Origin: Mytilus edulis
Lineage: Eukaryota; Mollusca; Bivalvia; Mytilida; Mytilidae
Reading direction: 5' to 3'
Length of the DNA: 64,000 nucleotides
Assembly (NCBI RefSeq): GCF_963676685.1
Contig: NC_092354.1
Location: 71,846,178 to 71,910,177 of the forward strand
Both the position numbers and the translations under genes were made by a program. The notes below the pieces were generated by a model. That model saw nothing but the letters and a program-made list of their open reading frames with translations. It was not told the DNA's origin and did not search any database. Below are positions 32,001 to 41,590 of the stretch, in pieces. Position 1 is the first letter of the stretch; each line of letters opens with the position of its first letter.

Positions 32001-35000
32001 GTTTTCAAATTGGTCTACACTAAAGTCCAAAGGGTCCAAAATTAAACTTAGTCTGATTTTAACAAAAATTGAAATCTTGGGGTTCTTTGATATGCTGAAT
32101 CCAAAAATGTACTTAGATTTTTTATTATGGGCCCAGTTTTCAAGTTGGTCCAAATCAGGATCTAAAATTATTATATTAAGTATTGTGCATTAGCAAGTCT
32201 TTTCAATTGCACAGTATTGCGCAATGGCAAGAAATATCTAATTGCACAATATTGTGAAATCGATAAAGGCAGATGTGGTTTGAGTGCCAATGAGACAACT
32301 CTCCATCCAAATAACAATTTAAAAAAGTAAACCATTATAGGTTAAAGTACGGCCTTCAACACAGAGCCTTGGCTCACATCGAACAACTAGCTAATTTTTT
32401 TTAATTAGAGTTATCTTTCTTTGTCCAGAATAGTAAGCAAGAAATATCTAATTGCAAAATATTGTGCAATAGCAAGATTTTTTTTTAATTGGAGTTATCT
32501 TTCTTTGTCCAGAATCAACTTAAATCTTTGTTATATACAATATACAATGTATATTCACTTTTTACTACCAACTGATAAATTAAAATAATCTTTACCATTC
32601 AGTGATAACAAGCAGTTTTTTTACATCTTAATATTTAATGATGTATTTAAATGAGTAGTTATTGTTGCAAACTCCATTAGAAATTTTAATTGAGATTAGT
32701 TTTGGAATAAGGGAAAGGGGGATGTGATTAAAAAAATTGGGTTCAATTTTTCTCATTTGAAATTTCATAAATAAAAAAGAAAATTTCTTCAAACATTTTT
32801 TTGAGAGGATTAATATTCAACAGCATAGTGAATTGCTCTAAGAGAAAACAAAAATTTTAAGTTCATTAGAACACATTCATTCTGTGTCAGAAACCTATGC
32901 TGTGTCAACTATTTAATCACAATCCAAATTTAGAGCTGAATCCAGCTTGAATGTTGTGTCCATACTTGCCCCAACCGTTCAGGGTTCAACCTCTGCGGTC
33001 GTATAAAGCTACGCCCTGTGGAGCATCTGGTTTTTTTTTGGGGTGAGGGTTATTGCTCAATCTTTTAAGGATATCGTTTGTCTTCTCTTCTTATTGATTT
33101 TTTTGTAGTGTCAAGTTTTTGTAGATTGTTTGCTTTTCTTTGTAATGCCACTGTATTGCCTTTTCTTTGTAATGCCACTGTACTGCCTTTTCTTTGTAAT
33201 GCCACTGTACTGCCTTTTCTTTGTAATGCCACTGTTCTGCCTTTTCTTTGTAATGCCACTGTATTGCCTGTTTTACTTGACCATGTTGAACTTTGATGAT
33301 AAATCAATATATTGTCCTCATTTTAATTCAGCAAACTCTTATCCCAATCCATATTAAATAAGAAGATGTGGTAAACTATGATTGCCAACGAGAAAGATAC
33401 CAAAATACCAAAATCACGTAGATGTTAGGAACTAGTATTGATCGCCGTACGGCCTTCACCAATGAGCAAAATCCATACCGCATTACAAGCTACCAAAGCC
33501 TCCGACACAGCTAATTGTCATGATTGTTGAAAAATTTGATTTAAACGAGAAAAACAACAGCCAGATTTATGTACAACCCATCATTAGAATATGACATACA
33601 ACATCAAACGACAACCGCATCATACATGTAACATCCAGATTATTTTGTTAATATTTTGCTGATTAAATATTGATTAAAATAATCTAAAAGAATCTAGCGC
33701 TTCGATCATTTGTATAATATTTGAGACTTAAACGAGACTTACATGTTTCATTAATTGTTCCTCTCGTTTAATATTACAAACATATATATATAGGAACAAT
33801 CATACCACATCTTCCTATTTTATATTGCAGAAACACTGACAATTCTTGTCAACTTAGACCTGGCCTTGAAGGCATAAAACTTGAAGGCATGGACACATGA
33901 AATCCAGCAATTTGATTGGTTGATTTTCGATTCTCAGTACAAAAATCATGCTCGAAAGTTTTGTGACCGTGAGGCCTGAGTTCAATGTACTTTGACACGA
34001 GTGGAATCTGTAGAACTACAAATGTAGTTAACTGATCTTTTTAACAATTTTCCTTATGCAGTTGCTGGTCTGGGTAGTTTTTGACTTAAGAGCATATCTC
34101 TATTAGTGAAATCGCTGAACTATTTAAATAAGTACTTACTAAGGAAATTTTATGGCGAAATGCATCGATGTCGAAATAATAAAATCAACAAGTCACGTGT
34201 TTGATCTTGACAAATGTGTATATATGTCGTGTACAAGTTGCGATTTTGTACAGGTTATAACATGTACAAAAATATTGTACATGTTATAACTTGTATAATG
34301 CAAAAATACAAGTTATAACATGTACAAAAGTACCTCATACATGTTATAACCTGTACAAAATATTGCTTAAAAATGGTTTTAACTTGTACAAAATTTAAAA
34401 TTAAGTAAAATATACATTTAAATTCACCAATGCATAAAGAACAACAATAAATAGGCCAGAACATGTCTTTTTCTGTAGAGGACAATGATCACAAAGTTTC
34501 AGAAATATATGTTTCATGACTTATGTTGGCAAAATGTGTTTTCATGTAATTGTATGTTTTATGCAGTCCATCATGGCTTAAATAAGTGTGAAACTATTTA
34601 CTAAAAGCTTGCATTCCTCAATGACAATTACATTAGATACTAGTAACTAAATTCTTCCAAAAAATTTAAGAACGATTCCTAATAATTTTAGGAAATTATT
34701 ATACTCCTCCCTCTCGATTCTATAGCATGCAAAGACTAAAACAATGTCTTATATGCTTACTCTGTAAAAGCAAGAGAGAGCTGAAATAGTTTTCATTGGA
34801 CCACGCTTCATTATCAATATCTTTGGATCTACTCTTCAACATTTTTGGCCTACAACATGACTTATGTAAATTTATAACTCAATTTTTGTTTATAAACTAT
34901 AAGATCATTGCATGAGGCGAATGTCATTTTGATATGTTTTAAATATATATCCTCTACTTTGAAAGCATGTATTTGTGGCCTTTGGATGTTGTCTGCTCCA

Positions 35001-36389
35001 TGGGCAGGTTGTTTTTTTAGACATGCATACCCCATTTCAATTCCTAATTTTATTTGTAAACACATCTATCCTGGCTATCCTCTTATGTCTTTTAGTGTCA
35101 ACTAGAATGAAAGTATTTTACTATTGCCTTCAAAGTGGACACTCACAATTATAATTTATCAAATAAAGATATGTCATAAGAGGATCATAAGACATGTCCT
35201 AAGATATATCTTATGATAGGTCTCAGGAATGCTTCGTAATACCAACCCCTGGACATTAACTGGGACAACATCCCTAATGCGCCTCGAAATGAGGAACCCA
35301 AACGTCATGTGTAAAGAAAAAATCTCTGTGTAGTGATATTGGACATGTTTCTATTTTTTACAAATGACTGAACTTAACCATTTGTGGTGATTAGGAAAGT
35401 AGAGGAACATAGAATAAATGTGTAAAAACTATAATGGAGCTATTAAATGTGTTCAAAGTATTAAATTTTCAAAGAACTTATAGTGTTAAAAAGTGGATAT
35501 TTTACCACAAGGAGCCGCATCACAAAAAAATGTTCGGGATATGCTAATTTACGGAAAAAGTAATCTCACTTTGTACCCCGAAAATTTAACCACATTTGTG
35601 AAAATGTCACAGCTTACTAACGAACTATCCAAGTTTACGATATGGACTGAGCTACAGGAAAAAACGTTACCATTACCGCTTATGTAAAAACAATTAAAGA
35701 TATTGACCTAATTGTAGCAAAAAGGGACAAACACACTAACATGAAGGAATAATAAAAAAGTTATGAAAATGTTATTGAGGTCAATATCATCTGTTGCGAT
35801 AATAGAAAAATATCCTTATTTTTCTATTTTGTACAAGTTAACCCCATTTTTAAGCAATATTTTGTACAGGTTATAACATGTATGGGGTACTTTTGTACAT
35901 GTTATAACTTGTATTTTTGCATTATACAAGTTATAACATGTACAATATTTTTGTACATGTTATAACCTGTACAAAATCGCAACTTGTACACGACATATAT
36001 ATTAATCATAACGAACCTAGACAAGGGTGTTCTAATTTTGATATACATTTTGAGATCAACATCAAAAGGTATTGTGAAAAGATTACACTTTTTTGTGGGA
36101 TCATTCATTTGAGTTTTATTTGATGAATTATGTGTATTAGTTTAAAATGAATCCAGGAACTATATTAGTGCTATATACATGTATGCCCTTGAAGCCTATT
36201 ATATTTAATGTACGCTATAAGTTTCAATATATTTCAGGAATTGTTGGAGATTGGAAATCAATGTTTAGCGTAACCCAAAACGAGACGTTTGATGAACTTT
36301 ATCATACACGGATGAATAAATCCAAACTGAATATACGCTTTAGTATACCAGAGAAATTACCAGCCAAGAGCCGATCAGTCTTTCACTAG
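25844..36389 (+). CDS. Cytosolic sulfotransferase family protein, five exons, catalytic His replaced
   Basis: Exons 25844-26018, 28544-28864, 30128-30231, 30518-30692 and 36238-36389 join in phase into 308 codons, a normal SULT length (about 290-310). Sulfotransferases move sulfonate from PAPS to a hydroxyl or amine of small molecules. PAPS-binding blocks are intact: VYPKSGTHW (5'-phosphosulfate loop, Lys present), HIVRNPKDVAVSFF (3'-phosphate site, Arg and Ser present) and VYRKGIVGDWKSMF. NEKATTAPLSW and the C-terminal LNIRFSIPEKL fit the family. The segment that normally reads KTHLP, with the catalytic His, is STNAL here (PRVLSTNALFPQLP), so both the conserved Lys and His are lost. No stop or frameshift is present. 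ATG 25844 is the first in-frame Met after a TAA at 25814; a TTTTCAG just before it suggests a spliced 5' leader. It is either a divergent enzyme or a PAPS-binding pseudoenzyme. Confidence 0.92.
26485..26516 (+). other. Short perfect stem-loop
   Basis: TGGGGA-GACGGCTT pairs with AAGCCGTC-TCCCCA around a two-base loop, with one unpaired A and one AA. It lies in sulfotransferase intron 1; the function is unknown. Confidence 0.55.
27461..28190 (+). repeat. 366-bp direct tandem duplication in intron 1
   Basis: TGGAAAATGGCCCTAGCCTA starts at 27465 and again at 27831. The copies are almost identical to TCCCCTCAGAGCTA, differing mainly in a C-run length and a few bases, so the duplication is recent. 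The unit includes ATAACCCCCCCCC-type runs. Confidence 0.88.
28544..28864 (+). CDS. Sulfotransferase exon 2 (THWAYE to FMKGDG)
   Basis: Acceptor TTTTCAG, donor GTAAGT; phase 1 at both ends. It completes PKSGTHW and holds SMPSPRVLSTNALFPQLP (position of the catalytic His, here Asn) and the 3'-phosphate motif VRNPKDVAVSFFHHHTG. Confidence 0.92.
29385..29720 (+). mobile_element. tRNA-derived SINE in intron 2
   Basis: CCTGGTTCGATTCCCG at about 29429 is a Pol III B box. Downstream blocks ATTTCAGGGACTGAATTTTC, TATGGTCTTGAGGA, CCGTCGGAAGGGGACGATAA and GGCTAATGCCGCTACAAGG are shared with the copy at 54000-54265. A good A box is not evident, so the 5' end is probably cut. Confidence 0.72.
30128..30231 (+). 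CDS. Sulfotransferase exon 3
   Basis: Acceptor TTTGCAG, donor GTTAGT. It encodes VDGNSWFDYTNDWEKTIVD and YPIHIMYFEDMVE; the last block corresponds to the conserved LYYEDMKE of SULTs. Confidence 0.92.
30518..30692 (+). CDS. Sulfotransferase exon 4
   Basis: Acceptor TTTTGTAG, donor GTAAGA. It encodes NIHAEIFKLANFLEVC, ASLCTIDKMRNEK and SAGVYRK. It ends in phase 1, splitting the Gly of the KG..GDWK motif. Confidence 0.9.
30715..30900 (-). repeat. Common dispersed repeat fragment
   Basis: It shares ACAACAACCCAACCAAAGAG and AATCACGCACCCG with the repeat at 57970-58090. It starts about 20 bp after exon 4. Confidence 0.75.
31078..33012. mobile_element. 1.9-kb TIR element (TATACGACCGCA ends) with internal tandem repeats
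   Basis: TTTTATACGACCGCAAA near 31078 is mirrored by TGCGGTCGTATAAAG ending near 33008. Inside, a block of about 165 bp starting TTTTCACACTCTAACTTTAG occurs three times (31170-31610). Then a block of about 130-150 bp with GTCCAAAATTAAACTTTGTT and GGGTTCTTTGATATGC occurs four to five times (31620-32170). A (GTC)n run sits at 31130-31168. No transposase. The open frames over the repeats are by-products of the repeats. Confidence 0.78.
32275..32395 (-). repeat. Dispersed repeat (GTCTCATTGGCACTC family)
   Basis: The inverse complement of the repeat at 22150-22340 and 970-1035: GAGTGCCAATGAGACAACTC and AGTACGGCCTTCAACACAGA. Nested in the TIR element. Confidence 0.75.
33136..33270 (+). repeat. 27-bp minisatellite, five copies
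   Basis: The unit CCTTTTCTTTGTAATGCCAC plus TGTACTG is repeated five times with one or two differences. As 27 is a multiple of 3, frames stay open on both strands; no gene is implied. Confidence 0.9.
33271..34218 (+). other. Intron 4 spacer with repeat fragments
   Basis: 33362-33530 resembles common repeats (GTACGGCCTTCACCAATGAG). 33850-33990 holds a repeat with GACCTGGCCTTGAAGGCAT, related to 49255-49390. No exon seen. Confidence 0.5.
34219..36001. mobile_element. Foldback-type element 4 (TTATAACATGTACAA motif)
   Basis: Arms of about 176 bp at 34219-34394 and 35826-36001 are near-perfect inverted repeats, starting TATATATGTCGTGTACAAGT. Each arm is built of several ACAAGTTATAACATGTACAA units in alternating direction. 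The 1.43-kb core is AT-rich; it includes a fragment of a common repeat (34975-35060) and an unrecognised 64-codon frame at 35493-35687. It is in sulfotransferase intron 4 and ends about 240 bp before exon 5. Confidence 0.85.
36238..36389 (+). CDS. Sulfotransferase exon 5 with stop
   Basis: Acceptor ATTTCAG. It encodes GIVGDWKSMFSVTQNETFDE, YHTRMNKS, LNIRFSIPEKLPAKSR and ends SVFH, TAG at 36387-36389. The RKGxxGDWK motif, which contacts the PAPS 3'-phosphate, is complete across the intron. Confidence 0.92.
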
Positions 36390-37020
36390 ATACAATAGTT
36401 ACAATGCAACTGACTTATTGTTTGTTTGTGAGGGACGTCATATCTCAAGCATAGTATAATGTATAAGGAGGGGTTTAAAGCTAGCGTAAAGCTTTTAATA
36501 TATAACATTTTCAGTGGGTCATTTTACGCTTTCAACTTATCTTGGTGTTGAATATACTGTTTAATGTTATGGGTCAGAATTTTACAATCTATTTGTGGGT
36601 TTCCTTAAGGATTTACTATCACATGTGATATGATTTTACTACCATTTAGATCAAATGGTTCCATATGCTACATTAATATGAATAAAAGGAATTGCATATG
36701 ACCACAAGAACATATACTTATTTGTGATTATAAACTTGTGTTCTACATGAATTTCATATTTTCCAAACTATTGGTTTGCAGAGTTAAATTAAGTTTGGTT
36801 TGTGACACATGGTCTTGACTTCATTTTTAAGTTATTAATTCACCATTTATATGATCGGTTACCTTCGAAGAGTGATAAGAAAACTGTGTGCATTTATTAT
36901 CATGATTGCAATTTTTAAGACACATTGTACTGTTATTGTTATTTAAGATGATATTGTGAACTTTGCCATAGTATGCCTATCTCATATCTTACATATTTGT
37001 AATAAAATAGTGATATTCAA
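36390..37020 (+). other. Probable sulfotransferase 3' UTR with two poly(A) signals
   Basis: AATAAA at 36681-36686 and at 37001-37006. The second is followed by a T-rich stretch and then a dispersed repeat, so transcript ends near 36.7 and 37.02 kb are both possible. No coding seen. Confidence 0.6.
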
Positions 37021-37034
37021 TTTTTTTTTTGCTC

Positions 37035-37300
37035 CTATCCCAAGTCAGGAGCCTCTGGCCTTTGTTAGTCTTGTATTATTTTAACTTTTAGTTTCTTGTG
37101 TACAATTTGGAGTTTAGTATGGCGTTCATTATCACTGAGCTAGTATATATTTGTTTAGGGGCCAGCTGAAGGACGCCTCCGGGTGCGGGAATTTCTCGTT
37201 GCATTGAAGACCTGTTGGTGACCTTCTGCTGTTGTCTGCTCTATGGTCGGGTTGTTGTCTCTTTGGCACATTCCCCATGTCCATTCTCAATTTTAAATAT
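37035..37300 (+). repeat. Common dispersed repeat (CAGGAGCCTCTGG...GTCTCTTTGGCACATTCC)
   Basis: The plus-strand copy. Blocks GGGGCCAGCTGAAGGACGCC, TGCATTGAAGACC and TGTTGTCTGCTCTATGGTCG recur at 44185-44440. Confidence 0.85.
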
Positions 37301-37309
37301 ATATATTAT

Positions 37310-37920
37310 AATACTAAAATTACGAGGTCCAATTTGTCAGCCGTCATCACGTAAAAACGACGAGTCACATAATTCAACTTTATATATAACTAATATAGTA
37401 CAAAGGTGTAGATTAAAAATTACACCACTCTAGGCCCTTTTGTTTTCCACGTAATTAATATTGCCAATAATTAAGAAGTTCCGGGTCGAGTCCGCTACCG
37501 ATACCAATAGTATATTCACCTGTTACCTATTACCTTATCTGTACGTTCCGCATCTGACAGGCGCACCACCAAACGTTGTATTCGGGATTAATATGCTATA
37601 TACACGGGTCATAACCACAGGGTTGACACTACTAAATTGTCAAATTGTTACCTATTGTAGTATTTTAATCAATAAGACTTTCTAAGATAACAATACGAAT
37701 ACTAAAAATCTGGACTAAAAATAAGGCGTATAGGTACAGTTTTCAATTTGTTAGTGGGCATGACGTAAAACAGCGAAGCAAAGAATTCAACTTTATTTAT
37801 AACTTATATAGGACAATGCTGTTGATTAAAAAATACTCCATCCCAGGACCTTTTGTTTTCTAAATAATTAATATTATTGTTTCAGTTCGACGGGTTCAAA
37901 CAGAAAGACTTGAAAGCAGA
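37310..37920 (+). repeat. Diverged tandem duplication, period about 390 bp
   Basis: AATACTAAAATTACGAGGTC... with AATTCAACTTTATATATAAC, TACACCACTCTAGG and CCTTTTGTTTTCCACGTAAT (37310-37480) is echoed at 37700-37880 as AATTCAACTTTATTTATAAC, TACTCCATCCCAGG and CCTTTTGTTTTCTAAATAAT. Confidence 0.7.
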
Positions 37921-38547
37921 GAAAAACTGTATCTTATAATCGGCATGACTTTATCAGATGACAATACTAATATTAAAATAAGGCTTGCGCATAGTTATAT
38001 ACTTTAATTCAGTCACGGACCCGTGATATCACGGGTGTGTTCTTGTACATATTATATTTCCAAACCAGTTACAGGAATGATCTATATTTTCAAACCAGTT
38101 ACGGGAATTATCTATCTGGGTAATAAGGAGACAGCTTTAAAAATCAATTATGCATTTGTAGTTGACAGTTTTATCCATACATTGTTTAGCATTCTTGGGA
38201 TGTAGGATTCAGATTATTAAAATACTAAAATCGTTAATGATTTCAGCTTCAAGATAGTGAATTTTACGTTTATATTTTAGCAACATACTAGTAGAATACG
38301 GATTATAAATCTCCCATCTGATACAATATTCCAGATCTTGTAAGTCCTATTATTAGTTCCTTAATAGACAGTTGCTGTTTACACGGAAGCTATTAATTAA
38401 AAGTTTGAAGCGGTGATGTGGAAGTTAATTCTTCCATCAAGAGTTTATTGACCGTTATGGAATTTATGTTTCACAGATGACCACAGAAGTGTTCTAAATG
38501 ACGTAATCACAATTCCATCCTCTTTTTTTCTTTTAATGTAATAGGGT

Positions 38548-38795
38548 CTCGATGACCTACTGGTTTGAGCAGTCGAATTGCTATATTGCTATCCTGTAGC
38601 CATTAAAACTGTTAGTTCGAATTCTGCACGTTGCATGTGCGCTCGACTCCAAACTTAATTGACTAGGTTTGTCAGGATTTCTACCGAAGATCTCGACACT
38701 GCGGCATTCACCAATAAATATTGACAACCATGAAATACATTGTAACAAAATACGAACTGCCGAAAGTGGCGTTAAATTTCAATCAATAAACTAAT
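38548..38795 (+). mobile_element. tRNA-derived SINE
   Basis: GATGACCTACTGGTTTGAGC looks like a tRNA 5' part with an A box, and TTAGTTCGAATTCTGC is a B box about 55 bp later. The body ends AGTGGCGTTAAATTTCAATC then AATAAAC, a tail shared with 26047-26080. Full length about 250 bp. Confidence 0.7.
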
Positions 38796-39257
38796 CAACT
38801 ATTGAATGCGGACAACCAAAATAGAAGTATCAATGGTTGCTGTCTAATTTACTAATATGGAAGTACAGCAAATGCCTGGATACGCCCCTGCTTCGGTTGT
38901 TCATTTACCAAAACAGGCAGGATCTTCAGAACTGACAGGCAAAATGTACAATCATTCTTTTTTTTTTTTATTAAATGCAATTTTTTTATTATTCAAAATT
39001 ATATACCAAAATTTCCTAAATAATTAGCATATTTTGAAAGTTACACCCATGCGTAGGAACTATTTTCTGTTAGATATGTACTACTTTCTGTATATGCTTT
39101 CTGGCAGAGCCCAGTTGCGGATCAAGAGGGGGGGGGGGGGGGGGTCGTAGAGGGCGTACCCTTTTGCTTGCACTTTTTTTTTAAATGACTAAATCAGACT
39201 AGACTTCGTGAACTTTGCCATTTTCCGTGTATTTAATTTCATGCATAAATTCTTTAC
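38796..39257. other. Spacer with MITE end fragment and G run
   Basis: 39113-39144 has CAGTTGCGGATCAAGA followed by a 17-base G run, a partial copy of the 18757 MITE. Otherwise AT-rich with no gene. Confidence 0.5.
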
Positions 39258-39473
39258 TTAAGGGGGTAGACCTTGGTTCAGGGAGATAACTCTTTAAATC
39301 ATCAGTACGTTTGTAAAAGTCAAGTTCATCAATGTATTTTAAGCATTTACCTGAAACAGATTGAAAATAATCTATGAAACCTAGAAGCTTAGAATATATT
39401 TTAAAAAATGGTTGACACAAACGTACTGATGATTTTAAGAGTTATTTCCCTTAACCTAGGTCTACCTCCTTAA
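39258..39473. mobile_element. MITE with 57-bp inverted ends and TTAA target
   Basis: TTAAGGGGGTAGACCTTGGT... and the inverted right end TTAAGGAGGTAGACCTAGGT... match over about 57 bp, through AATCATCAGTACGTTTGT. TTAA is present at both borders, as in piggyBac- or Kolobok-mobilised elements. 216 bp, non-coding. Confidence 0.82.
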
Positions 39474-40285
39474 ACAGATATTTTTGCTCGTATTTATTGT
39501 AATATATTATTGATAATGGCAAAGTTATGTGATCCGCTACGGCGGAGTTGACCAGTGTGTAGAAACAAACGTCATTCAGTCATTGTGAAATTCAAATTAC
39601 ACATTGCTTAGGCTGCGTATGACAAGCATGACACCTTCAAGGCGACGAATGATTGAACAAGAACGTATTGACTTCTATTTCACAATTCCACCAAACAGAA
39701 AGTAAATGTAAGACTTTATATTAAACTCACAGGAAAAAAAAAAGTATACAGCAATACAATTTGCCTACGAAAGCATGTTTAACCCCACACGCCCGAGCCT
39801 ATTAATAAAATAGCTGAATAATGATCCCTAGTCAGTAAGCTCTAGATAGATATAGGGTGTGGCCTTTATGACTCCATTTGTCGATCGTCATTCATAAATT
39901 CGTTGCTATATCAGACTAATAGATAGCCTTTGGTTTTCTTTGAACCGTCACTTGCCTTGTTGGTAGGAATATTTCAACCATACATATGGATAAGAAATAT
40001 TGTTTGTCTTTCTTACTCGTGACGGTCGTTAATTTCATTTATCATATGTTTAGTAGTAAATACAGTAGTTTTGCATATGTGATAAATAGCCTGCTGTTTA
40101 ATCCATATCGCGCAACTTTGATGCGCACCCTTTATCGCATACCCTTTATCACACCCCTACCCTTTATCACACCCCTACTTTTTTTTTTTTTTTTTTTTTT
40201 TTTACATAGTCAGTTTTGGGTTTTTTTTGCTTAAGAAAAATTTTCCTCAAAATAGGTAAATTATTTGAATGACGTCATTGTTTGG
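39474..40285. other. AT-rich spacer with simple repeats
   Basis: CCCTTTATCACACCCCTA is repeated at 40140-40178, followed by 25 T (40179-40203). No gene. Confidence 0.5.
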
Positions 40286-40352
40286 TATGTGACGTCACGA
40301 ACGTCGAGTTTTCATATTGTATGTGACGTCACGAACGTCAAGTTTTCATATT
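40286..40352 (+). repeat. 34-bp duplication carrying TGACGTCA sites
   Basis: TATGTGACGTCACGAACGTC plus AGTTTTCATATT occurs twice in tandem. TGACGTCA, the CRE-type palindrome, occurs at 40270, 40290 and 40324. There is no gene nearby to assign it to. Confidence 0.6.
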
Positions 40353-40590
40353 TTTTGGCACACTAAATGCAACTATGAAAAATACAAAACACACAAATTT
40401 AATTTTTAAAACAACAGCACGCAAATTGTAAGGTAACCCAGGTGCTTCGGATAAGTAATTGAGCAGTTCTTTTAAGGCCTTTGAAACAAGACAAAAGTAG
40501 AACTGAAGGTAGCCCAGTGCTATGGATAATGGATCAGAAAACAGTTCATATAATATAATACTCTTCTGTTGAAATATATGATAAAGTGTA

Positions 40591-40723
40591 TAATACATGG
40601 CAAAATCCGTATCACATGCCGTATCACCCTCGACCAATATCATCCCTCGGGCCTAAAGGCCCTTGGGCTGATATTGATGTCTCGGGATGATACGACATAT
40701 GATACGGATTTTGCCATGTATTA
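40591..40723. mobile_element. 133-bp hairpin MITE
   Basis: TAATACATGGCAAAATCCGT at the left pairs with ACGGATTTTGCCATGTATTA at the right. The inner part also pairs (CCTCGGGCC with GGCCCTTGGG). Confidence 0.8.
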
Positions 40724-40918
40724 TTCTCTATATAATGCCAGGCGTATATCTTTGTTTACAAAAAAATATGTGAATCTACGCTAACTTAACGTAAAACAGA
40801 CGAGAATTTTCCATGTCCACTTTTACTTACAAGTCCCACATCAAATATAATATACTAGTACATAGCTTTGGGTCCATCCAATCATTTTATAATCGACAAT
40901 TATTGGGGAGGATACGGC

Positions 40919-41078
40919 ATCAAAATGCCCAACACTCAATCTAATTAAAATTAAATCCTTTAATTGCTCCCGTTCTGACATGTCGCGCATCAAAATCAAG
41001 GCCTTGATGCGCGACATGTCAGAACGGGAGCATTTAAAAGATTTAATTTTAATTAGATTGAGTGTTGGGCATTTTGAT
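40919..41078. repeat. 160-bp near-perfect palindrome
   Basis: Arms starting ATCAAAATGCCCAACACTCA and ending in its complement TGAGTGTTGGGCATTTTGAT pair along nearly their whole 75 bp, with a loop of about 10 bp around AATCAAGGCC. No shared ends with the other hairpins and no clear target duplication. Confidence 0.85.
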
Positions 41079-41590
41079 AAAAGATTTTAAATAGATTGTC
41101 CATATTCCCGGAGAAATCTGATAAGCAAATAGCAATATTTTGTTTATCTCCCTTTGTACAATAGTAAGTATTATAAAAAAACAAACACATGAAACAGGTG
41201 CAAAATCAGGATTTTGAAAAAGGGACGCCCTGGTAGGACGTGTTAGGAGTTGGACTTGTATGTGTATGTATTATCCATATATGTACCAACCGGGGGTTGT
41301 TCCTCTTACATTTATCTCTATGAAAAGCTAGATATATTTAGATATATGGAAGAATATATGCAAACAGTTTAACGGAGCAGAAAGAAAAAGAGAAAATGTC
41401 CCGTTGACTACGTAGACGATTTCCTGTACTCTATTTATAAATGCATATATACATTCAAAAGACATGTGTTCCTTTAAGGTACGCGTTAGCCAAAACCAAA
41501 GAGTTGAATTGTACGAATTTTCGTTCTTGCTTTTACTTTTAATTTTCGTAGGAAATAACATGTTTATGTTGCCATTTTTTTTTGGTAATA

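Noticed and set aside
31725..32193. 142-codon minus-strand frame with repeated DQLENW and KLSLILDPLD
   Set aside because: It follows the internal tandem repeats of a TIR element, and overlapping frames stay open on the other strand. No start context or homology.
33065..33357. Repeat protein TVALQRKGS or FLCNATVLP
   Set aside because: A product of the 27-bp minisatellite, whose period is a multiple of three.
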